From Nitrososphaerota archaeon (GTDB lineage: Archaea; Thermoproteota; Nitrososphaeria; Nitrososphaerales; UBA57), in NCBI GenBank assembly GCA_027295865.1, contig JAPUKB010000106.1, positions 1 to 36,238 on the forward strand: DNA of 36,238 nucleotides. The letters are read 5' to 3'. Each line of letters starts with the position of its first letter. Position 1 is the stretch's first letter. This document shows, one piece after another, positions 26,483 through 34,119 of this stretch. The notes under the pieces were generated by a model, which saw only the letters and a list, made by a program, of their open reading frames with translations, was not told the origin of the DNA and did not search any database. The position numbers and the translations under genes were made by a program.

Positions 26483-29185
26483 ATGGCAAATTATGCAAGC
26501 TCAATCCAGCTCGTGGGATTAGGAGGTACCGGCGCAAACGTTATTGAAGCGTTCGTAAGAAATCGGAAGGCCCTAATTCCCCTTTTGAAGAAAGAAGGGG
26601 TCAGAGTTTCGTTGCTTGCTCTGGACGTGGCAGATCATGACATCCGTAGTCTTGAGGCCGCCTATAAGAATCTCTCAGACCACCTTAAAGAAACTGGAAT
26701 CCCTGCGGATAAGATTAACCTTGTCGCAAAGACTGTGAAATTTCCGACACCGGAGACGATGTTCGATTTTGTTAGTAACTATCCGGAGTTCCTTGAAAGA
26801 GAAGGGGCGAAGGTTCCTGAAAATTATTCACCTTGGCTGACGTCGTCAATGGAAATACCACCACTTGCTGGAGGGGTCGGCCGAAAACGCGCTCTCTCGA
26901 AAGCTATCTACGGACTGAATTATCATCACCTTAAGCTCGTAGATAGCTATATGGATCTTTTCAAAGAACACGTATTCACTTCAACCCTTCAACCGATAAT
27001 TTTTCTGATCTACGGGTTTGGAGGAGGGACCGGGAGCGGAATAGCGCTCGATTTTACAAGACACTTGAGGAAGAAGGTTGGAAGCGGAATTCCAATAATC
27101 GGTCTAGGAATCCTCCCATGCGGAGGAGATGATCCACCTGCCAAAGGCGCTTCATGCTACGCGGCGCTAATCGAGCATGAGATGCTAATATCAAGAGAAC
27201 ATAACCTGCGTGTCACTAATGCATATTCTAAAGCCTATCAGAATCCATTTACTGCGATGCTGATGATGCCTTTGGGTCCGGCTTACAGTCGGACTGGGAG
27301 CGTGGTGGATGCACGAAAGCTCATTGATGACGCTATCGTCGATATACTTATGAAATCTTTGAGTTTCGATCTCGCGGACCTATTCAGCAACATCGGATCG
27401 AGTGTTGATCTGGGAGGTAAATGGGTCCATTTGATTTCGACCCTCAAGGTATCTTATCCAGTAGCGGAATTTATTGAGCTTACCAAGATCTACCTGGAAA
27501 AACTTGAGAGACTACGAGAGTTAAGACGGGAAAAGACGGAGATCTATGCTGGGCCGTCACGCGAGGAAGATGGAGGATTGCACAAGATACTATCCTCGTG
27601 CCTAGACGAGTTGAAGGCCGTCTACAAGAGACTCGCCATAGAACGAAATACATATGATGAGGTTAAGTTCGAATCAGATCTCAAGAATTTTATCACAGAG
27701 GGAAGGTCACTAGAGTCTGATCTTGTTATGCACTTGAAAGGCGTTGAGGAATCGGTAAAGTCTCAGGTGCAAGATCTTTCTCGGTCCGTGTTGTCGATCG
27801 GATTGGATGCGCCCGAGGGGACGGTTGAGGCAAGGATTAGGATGTTAGTTGAAGAGATTGTCGGATTAACTACTAACATTTCTCGGACATATCAGAAATT
27901 CCAGAGCCGTGTTAAAGACATTGCAGAAGACCTGCGAGGAATGGTTCCGAGCGCGCAGCAGCTGACCCCTCGTCAAGTTCAGATACTCAATGACGCCGTT
28001 GGTCTCGTTGAATTGATAGACAGGTACATAATTGGACTTAGGTTATACCTTCAGACAAATAGTCTTGCAGATAAGCTCAACAAGCAGCTAGCAAAAGCGG
28101 AAAAGACTGAGTTACACCAAGAGCTTGCAACGACAGTCCAAAGAATCCTCAATCCAGAACTTGTAATAGACTTTGCACTTCTTTCCTCCCTCCTATACCC
28201 AGTTGCTTCGGAGTTGAAGACTCTCGATTCTCGACTCAGTGATTGTAGAGTCATGAAGAGAGTCCTCACGGAAAGACTCGAGAAGCAACGGAATGAGGTA
28301 GAGTCATTGGAAATTAAGCAGAAGAGTAGGCAGCTCGAAATGGACAGGATTAGTGGTCAAGCCAGGAAGATTCGGTTTGGTTTCCTCGGTCCGAAGAAGA
28401 AATACATGGAAGGTAAGGCTAAGGAATTGGAGCACGAGATAAGAGTCCTCACAGCAGAGGGTGAGGTAGTTGTCGGCGAAAAAGAAAGATTAGAGACCAA
28501 GTTAAGCGAATATGGTCACGTTGAAAGCAAATTTGACGTAAACTCAACGTATAGAAAACTTGTCGCTGAAGCGCACAGCCTGGACGGGACATATTATGAG
28601 AAGATGAGCGCGTCCATGAAAGATAGGGGCTACTATGACAGAGTTGCGGAATTAACTGATGTCGAACAAATGAAAATCATGCAGAGGGTCCTAATGGAAG
28701 ACGAGGATTCTCTTACTGATGAAAATATCCTCAGAGAGATTGTAGACAGACGACACCTCAAGGAATATCTGGTCGGCGCCTTGGGCATTTTCAAGATCCC
28801 AGCGACACTTGGTCTAACTCCTGAATACCGAACTGATTACATTTGGTTCACCGTCGTGAGCCCGAGGGGCATTTGGGACAAAGACCTGGAATCTGAGTCA
28901 AAGGCCATACTCTCAGGCTACGTTAAACAAGACGCCTCGAAAAGTATCTACATAAGAGAAGTAGACTCTGACGATCCGTGGACAATGCGCTTCTTGATAA
29001 TTGCTGCTAAGGCCACCCCAGAGCTCCTAGAATCATACAAGGAAATGTCCATCCTTTATGGACAAACTACGCCGGGAGAGAGATTGCTTTCACACTCATT
29101 CCTCCTTGAACAGGGCGTCCATGTAACCAAGGGGGGAAAGACTACGCCAGTCATAACCCTTGAAGACACAAATCGGGCTGTCTAG
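26483..29185 (+). CDS. tubulin/FtsZ-superfamily GTPase with long coiled-coil insertion (Tubulin_2-like)
   Basis: T1 IQLVGLGGTGAN; T3-like PPLAGGVGRKRALSKAI; T4 tubulin signature YGFGGGTGSGIALDF (GGGTGSG at 27020-27040); T7-like SFDLADL (27362-27382); extensive heptad-like helices ~res 330-780; C-terminal domain resembling the FtsZ activation domain. Confidence 0.85.
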   Translation: MANYASSIQLVGLGGTGANVIEAFVRNRKALIPLLKKEGVRVSLLALDVADHDIRSLEAAYKNLSDHLKETGIPADKINLVAKTVKFPTPETMFDFVSNYPEFLEREGAKVPENYSPWLTSSMEIPPLAGGVGRKRALSKAIYGLNYHHLKLVDSYMDLFKEHVFTSTLQPIIFLIYGFGGGTGSGIALDFTRHLRKKVGSGIPIIGLGILPCGGDDPPAKGASCYAALIEHEMLISREHNLRVTNAYSKAYQNPFTAMLMMPLGPAYSRTGSVVDARKLIDDAIVDILMKSLSFDLADLFSNIGSSVDLGGKWVHLISTLKVSYPVAEFIELTKIYLEKLERLRELRREKTEIYAGPSREEDGGLHKILSSCLDELKAVYKRLAIERNTYDEVKFESDLKNFITEGRSLESDLVMHLKGVEESVKSQVQDLSRSVLSIGLDAPEGTVEARIRMLVEEIVGLTTNISRTYQKFQSRVKDIAEDLRGMVPSAQQLTPRQVQILNDAVGLVELIDRYIIGLRLYLQTNSLADKLNKQLAKAEKTELHQELATTVQRILNPELVIDFALLSSLLYPVASELKTLDSRLSDCRVMKRVLTERLEKQRNEVESLEIKQKSRQLEMDRISGQARKIRFGFLGPKKKYMEGKAKELEHEIRVLTAEGEVVVGEKERLETKLSEYGHVESKFDVNSTYRKLVAEAHSLDGTYYEKMSASMKDRGYYDRVAELTDVEQMKIMQRVLMEDEDSLTDENILREIVDRRHLKEYLVGALGIFKIPATLGLTPEYRTDYIWFTVVSPRGIWDKDLESESKAILSGYVKQDASKSIYIREVDSDDPWTMRFLIIAAKATPELLESYKEMSILYGQTTPGERLLSHSFLLEQGVHVTKGGKTTPVITLEDTNRAV

Positions 29186-29229
29186 AGCTGACTTAAACCT
29201 GTAATATAGGGCAGAGCTGTAGAGGGCTC

Positions 29230-31683
29230 TTGAGCGATCCGAAGATCATAGAACCAGATCAGACAAAGGATTCGCAGTCCGCATCTGTTATCGAGCGTTT
29301 TGGGCTACGACCATCACGCAGCATAGAGGATCCGATTGAGAGGGAACGCGAGTATCGCAAGACACTTGGACGACTCCTAATTTCGGCCCTTATTCTTCTA
29401 ACCACGACATTGCTTCTTCTGGTAATACCACTCTATCCTACTCCAGTGATTATTCTCTTTGGAATATTATCCGCACTCATTGGCTTTAGGGTTCCGATCG
29501 CCGGTTTCTTGATAGGGACGCTGGTATCTGCGCCGGCCTATGCATATCAAGCAGGTATTCCTCTCTGGTGGCTGTTCGTTTACATCTTCTTTATCGGCGC
29601 CTTCGCCGCCCGATCTGTGAGCGAGCCTCGAAATGTCATTTCCCCGCTGATGGGTCTTTTTGCAGGGGCGTTGGGTCTCACTCCATTGTACTTCGCAGCC
29701 ATCCCTCTTATGTTGATGGTTGCGCTACTCGAAGAGAGACGCAAACTGTTTGATCACCTGGGAATGGTTTTCATGTTTATCATGATATTCATCCCGTTCC
29801 ATGGCGTCGCCTTTTCCGAGAATTTGGTACTGACACTAGGCGACCAGATCAATTCAATGAGGCCTCAACAGATATACGACGCAATGAACGCTCTTCCTCT
29901 TCCACTCTTCACTCAGATCTTCTATACTCCGAATCCGTCCCTTACTTCTTTGGACATTCCAACGCTTCAAGCGACGTTCTCTTCCGCATTTGGAGCGAGT
30001 GAATTCTTCCATCCGTACTTATTCCTAATAATTGATAGGCTAATAATTCTCTACGTTCCCATCTTGTTAGCCCTATCCTTCTCCTTCATCTCAGTCGTAG
30101 ATCGCTTTTGGCCATGGTTAGTAGAACGGGGAATCGATGTTAGAAAGGTACTGAAATACTCATATGCACCTACTCTCCTAGTCGGAACATTCCTTTTTCT
30201 TGGCGCGTTACAAGCGACGAGTGGCACTCTTAGGTACTATACGAGTCTAAATCCGATCGCCACTGAAACGGCCGCCCTTTCCGGCGGCGTATCTTTTCTT
30301 GCCATAACAGTATCCGCAGTCTCGTTCGGATCGGCAATGGTCATCGGCTCGCTCAGATTGAGGAGAAGGGAAGAGGTTGCATTTCTCTCGTCAGGCCTAA
30401 TCTCGAAAGGGAGAAAATTGGCAGATAGCATTGCTTCATTTTTTACTAGTCTGAAGTTGATTGAAAGATCATCACCTGGGATCGACCTCTCTACAGAAAA
30501 TGCCTCCGCGAGTAAGTATCAGGAGCAGGTCCGAATCACTCTCGGTGGGATAGGCACTATGTCCTACAAAACCCTCCGGGAGAGAACTACTAGCCTATCG
30601 CAAATCAACGAGGAGCAAGAAAGAATTGCGTCTAGTACGTACCATCGGCTATATCAGTACCAGGTGGATAAAGTAGTGAAATATCAGAACGTCGTTTCTA
30701 CCATTACTCGGTTTGGAATTGAGCCTGGGGGCCTGCCGAACGTTAATTCAATTAGTGTCTCAGATCTTGCCGAGATGGGCCATGAGGAATCCCTCAAACG
30801 TCAAGAAGAACTGAATATCAAATTCCTCAAGGTTGCCGAGATAACAGTCGAGTTCGCAGCTAGGCTGATTGAGGCGATTAGGAAAGATTTTGACATCAAA
30901 TCAGATCCGACCGCCGTCGATGTAGCGAGAAACTTCCTTGCCGAGTCCGCCGGAGAGAGAGCCCTCGATCCGATAGTTACAAGCATCAGCTCGCTCAGTA
31001 ACCGATATCTCTCAGACAGTCATAAGATCGCCTCCAGTGTCCGAAAGCTTATACAGAGAATGCTCGAAATATACAATGCACATATTCTTCCCTTAAATGA
31101 ATCGCTAGGGAGGGAGGCCTCCGTCTCAAAGACTGCACAGGTCGCGATTGAACTCTCTAACCATGTTCATCAGCTGGAGAAACCAAAAGGGATTATCTAC
31201 CTCCCAGATATAATGCTCAAGCTTGAGTACCTCGAAATCGGGACAAGATCGATTCTTGGAGAATTATTGACCCTATTGAGAGACTTCGAGAAGCTCAACG
31301 ATTCGAGAGTATCTGAAGAATTCAACTGGGGGAAAAATACACAGCTTGTAGGTGACATAGATTCCTCCCTTCGTTTCCTTGATGACCAGGAAGCGAACGA
31401 AATAGACGAGCGGATAGATAACATAGAATACGTGATCAAGACTATAGAGGGAGCTGCGGCAACTCTCAAGAAGTACATAACCATGAATGAGTTCATCCTG
31501 AACTACCCAAATATGGAGCCTCTGATAATCTCAAAGCTCCATAAATCGGGTCATGTTAGTGCAAGGGAGCTACCAGTCCGACCCCGATATGCCTCACAAT
31601 ACCTCAAGCTATTCGCGATTAATCGCTATGGAGAGGTTGTCTTCGACAGCAAATACAGTAAGATACAGAGAAGAAAGAAGTAA
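29230..31683 (+). CDS. large polytopic membrane protein with ~430-aa cytosolic helical C-terminal domain
   Basis: About 9-10 hydrophobic segments within residues ~45-390 (e.g. LLISALILLTTTLLLLVIPLY, LLALSFSFISVVDRF, LLVGTFLFLGALQAT), then a long hydrophilic, helix-rich tail; TTG start; 44 nt downstream of the tubulin-like gene. Confidence 0.75.
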   Translation: MSDPKIIEPDQTKDSQSASVIERFGLRPSRSIEDPIEREREYRKTLGRLLISALILLTTTLLLLVIPLYPTPVIILFGILSALIGFRVPIAGFLIGTLVSAPAYAYQAGIPLWWLFVYIFFIGAFAARSVSEPRNVISPLMGLFAGALGLTPLYFAAIPLMLMVALLEERRKLFDHLGMVFMFIMIFIPFHGVAFSENLVLTLGDQINSMRPQQIYDAMNALPLPLFTQIFYTPNPSLTSLDIPTLQATFSSAFGASEFFHPYLFLIIDRLIILYVPILLALSFSFISVVDRFWPWLVERGIDVRKVLKYSYAPTLLVGTFLFLGALQATSGTLRYYTSLNPIATETAALSGGVSFLAITVSAVSFGSAMVIGSLRLRRREEVAFLSSGLISKGRKLADSIASFFTSLKLIERSSPGIDLSTENASASKYQEQVRITLGGIGTMSYKTLRERTTSLSQINEEQERIASSTYHRLYQYQVDKVVKYQNVVSTITRFGIEPGGLPNVNSISVSDLAEMGHEESLKRQEELNIKFLKVAEITVEFAARLIEAIRKDFDIKSDPTAVDVARNFLAESAGERALDPIVTSISSLSNRYLSDSHKIASSVRKLIQRMLEIYNAHILPLNESLGREASVSKTAQVAIELSNHVHQLEKPKGIIYLPDIMLKLEYLEIGTRSILGELLTLLRDFEKLNDSRVSEEFNWGKNTQLVGDIDSSLRFLDDQEANEIDERIDNIEYVIKTIEGAAATLKKYITMNEFILNYPNMEPLIISKLHKSGHVSARELPVRPRYASQYLKLFAINRYGEVVFDSKYSKIQRRKK

Positions 31684-32661
31684 TTATGCCAGGAAACTCG
31701 TTTCTCTCAGAGAATCCTGCAACGCATCCATGAGATATACGTTAAATTCGGATGCCATCTCCGCAAATCGCGCTTCGTTGCCTTCCGTTTTCAGATCCTT
31801 GAAAAGATCTTGGCTGAACTCGACCCCAAGAATAGGGATAAGCTTCTTTGCACTCGACAGAGCAGTCTGTTTCTCGCTTTCGAGTGCGTTCTCCTCAAAT
31901 GCAATACCCTCATTGACAGCAAGGGAAAAGAGGAAGAGGTAGGAGAGGGAATCCCAGTTAGGATTTTCCTGGTGGATGTAATCTTTCCATTCGCTTGCAG
32001 TAGGAGTAGTGGAGCTCAACTGATTCCCCACTCTATCAAGGAACCCGGAAATAGCTTCACCTACTTTTTCCGGCGACCTACTCTCCACCGATGTCCTTAT
32101 TAGATCTATTTCGTTGCTGAAATCGAATGAGTTCTCTTCTGAAAGACTGGCCGTTGTTCTTGAAAGCCTCTCAAATATGTCCTCTGCCCGATCCCAATCC
32201 TCAAATCCAAGGCCTCGCAACATGGACAGGGAGAGTGAAGTCAATTCCCAGACTTTTGACCCAGTGTCCAAGACGTACGAGAGGTATTTTGCTTTCGCCA
32301 TTTTCGAATCCTTCTCAGAAAGTTCGCTCTTATCTCTAATCAATTTCCTTTCACCTAGCATGGACGAAATAGTCTGGACTATCTCAATCGCATCAGTTGG
32401 ATTATTGGGAGTCACTTTGTGAGAAATAGTTTCTTTCTTCCCCTCATGAACTATCTTGACTCCGAAATCCTGAAGTTGCTCAACCGAAATGAGTGCCCGT
32501 GCATCAATTGTAACCTCTGAGATAACCTTGCTCGAGAGGATTCCTTTTTTCTTCTCAAAAATAATTCTTCGATCAGTAAGTACGAGCCGCCCCATACCCT
32601 TGCCTTCTAACTTGACTGACTCGTATTTTGAGATGATCCGCTCTGGAGTCTCGGAGCTCAC
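31684..32661 (-). CDS. PH/GRAM-like (bPH) domain protein with helical C-terminus
   Basis: PERIISKYESVKLEGKGMGRLVLTDRRIIFEKKKGILSSKVISEVTIDARALISVEQLQDFGVKIVHEGKKETISHKV matches the beta-strand pattern of GRAM/bPH domains (LTDRRIIF). Confidence 0.65.
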   Translation of the reverse strand: MSSETPERIISKYESVKLEGKGMGRLVLTDRRIIFEKKKGILSSKVISEVTIDARALISVEQLQDFGVKIVHEGKKETISHKVTPNNPTDAIEIVQTISSMLGERKLIRDKSELSEKDSKMAKAKYLSYVLDTGSKVWELTSLSLSMLRGLGFEDWDRAEDIFERLSRTTASLSEENSFDFSNEIDLIRTSVESRSPEKVGEAISGFLDRVGNQLSSTTPTASEWKDYIHQENPNWDSLSYLFLFSLAVNEGIAFEENALESEKQTALSSAKKLIPILGVEFSQDLFKDLKTEGNEARFAEMASEFNVYLMDALQDSLRETSFLA

Positions 32662-32754
32662 GACGCTTTCCTCGTCATGTTAATCTATAAGTCATATGGC
32701 TCATAGAGGTGGCTTACCGAAAACTATTATCATTGTATTCACTTAGGGACGGGG

Positions 32755-34119
32755 ATGGCGGCCGAACAGGTCCATAAGGGAGGATTCACACTTTGTCCCA
32801 GTGGGCATAAGAATGCTAGAGGGCTCGCCACGTGCGCAATATGCTCCCTGCCCCTCATTGAGTTTAAAGAGGAGTTGGCTTCGGCCGTAAAATTGATTAG
32901 ATCTCTGACCGCTGTTTTTTCCCGATCTAAGGAGGTTGTCAAATTTGGGCTCGGAGGCGCAGGATCTAAGCTCCTTCTCAATCTCGTTGCTGGTCAAGCG
33001 AATAGAGTTTCGTCGATTAATTTTCTGGCCATCGGAGCAGATGAGGGGGATGAAAAAGTCTTCAAGGACTGGTTATCCGAAGTTCATACCGAGGATGAAA
33101 CCGACAGAATTTACAGGACAGGACTTCATCGACTGAAAAGGTCAAAGGACAAGGGAGGTGGTGTCTGGAGCAGCACTTTGAAGAGTGCTACGAAAGACAA
33201 ACAACTTGATGATAAGATTAGGCGGATAGGCATCAGCGAAAGCGTTGAAGAACAGATTTCGATCTTCTTCGCTCCACTGGGGGAGAATATCACATCTGGT
33301 GTCGGGCCGCTTATCCTTGCGAAGATTAAGAACATAAACCCTGATGCATCAGGAATCGTCTTCGCCATCTTGCCCTCTGAAGAGGATACCGATCAGACCC
33401 ACTTCAATGCCTACTGTGCACTATCGCGCTTCCTAAAATCCGATGAACGCCTTGCCGACATTTTGATAGTTTCACAGGGAGACGCACTTCGAAAAATGAT
33501 TGGTATTGATAGGTCCGGGCGGAGGCTAAGTTCAGATATTCTTATCCCGCGTATCGTAGATCTCATCTTCGGACAAAATGAAGTAGACTTAGCAGAGATG
33601 GTACGACTTGCCCGATCATACAGAGTGCAAGTATTCTCTCCAGTCTACGCGTACGGAAGGAGCTACGAGATCTATGACAAGATCGGAAATATCCTCGATC
33701 ATGCGATCTCTTTCCCCCTCTCGCCTTTTGATTATGATTCAGTAGTCTTGAGCATTGCTATTGCAAGAGTGCCTGAAAAGATCGTAGACAAAGTCGGGGA
33801 GAAGCGACTTCAAGAACAGTTCAATGAATGGAATCGAAAGCGATTTCCTGTCCTCAAGGGAACGTCTTTGAAGGTTGTAAGGGTTAATGAAAACTCTGAT
33901 CGAATCGACGTACTCCTGCTTCTCGGGGGATCAAGCATATCAGATATTATCAGGCCACACAAGGATCCGTACAAGAGGTTCAGAGCCTATATCGAAAACC
34001 TTGACCTCTGGGGTGAATTTGCTCTCACCGAAGATCAATTAAAGAAAATTCAGAGCGGAATAGATACCTATGATAAGGGGATGGCAAGGCTGATACGTAA
34101 GACCGCTTCTGCTACTTAG
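32755..34119 (+). CDS. degenerate tubulin/FtsZ-superfamily protein with N-terminal zinc ribbon
   Basis: Zinc-ribbon-like CPSGHKNARGLATCAICSLPL; T1-like VVKFGLGGAGSKLLLNLV; the T4-equivalent is degenerate (FFAPLGENITSGVGPLILA); T7-like NEVDLAEMV at 33577-33603. Confidence 0.7.
   Translation: MAAEQVHKGGFTLCPSGHKNARGLATCAICSLPLIEFKEELASAVKLIRSLTAVFSRSKEVVKFGLGGAGSKLLLNLVAGQANRVSSINFLAIGADEGDEKVFKDWLSEVHTEDETDRIYRTGLHRLKRSKDKGGGVWSSTLKSATKDKQLDDKIRRIGISESVEEQISIFFAPLGENITSGVGPLILAKIKNINPDASGIVFAILPSEEDTDQTHFNAYCALSRFLKSDERLADILIVSQGDALRKMIGIDRSGRRLSSDILIPRIVDLIFGQNEVDLAEMVRLARSYRVQVFSPVYAYGRSYEIYDKIGNILDHAISFPLSPFDYDSVVLSIAIARVPEKIVDKVGEKRLQEQFNEWNRKRFPVLKGTSLKVVRVNENSDRIDVLLLLGGSSISDIIRPHKDPYKRFRAYIENLDLWGEFALTEDQLKKIQSGIDTYDKGMARLIRKTASAT

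Noticed and set aside
26483-29185. Calling the tubulin-like protein canonical FtsZ or CetZ
   Set aside because: Length (900 aa), coiled-coil insertion and divergent loops do not fit ftsZ or cetZ; only superfamily-level assignment is justified.
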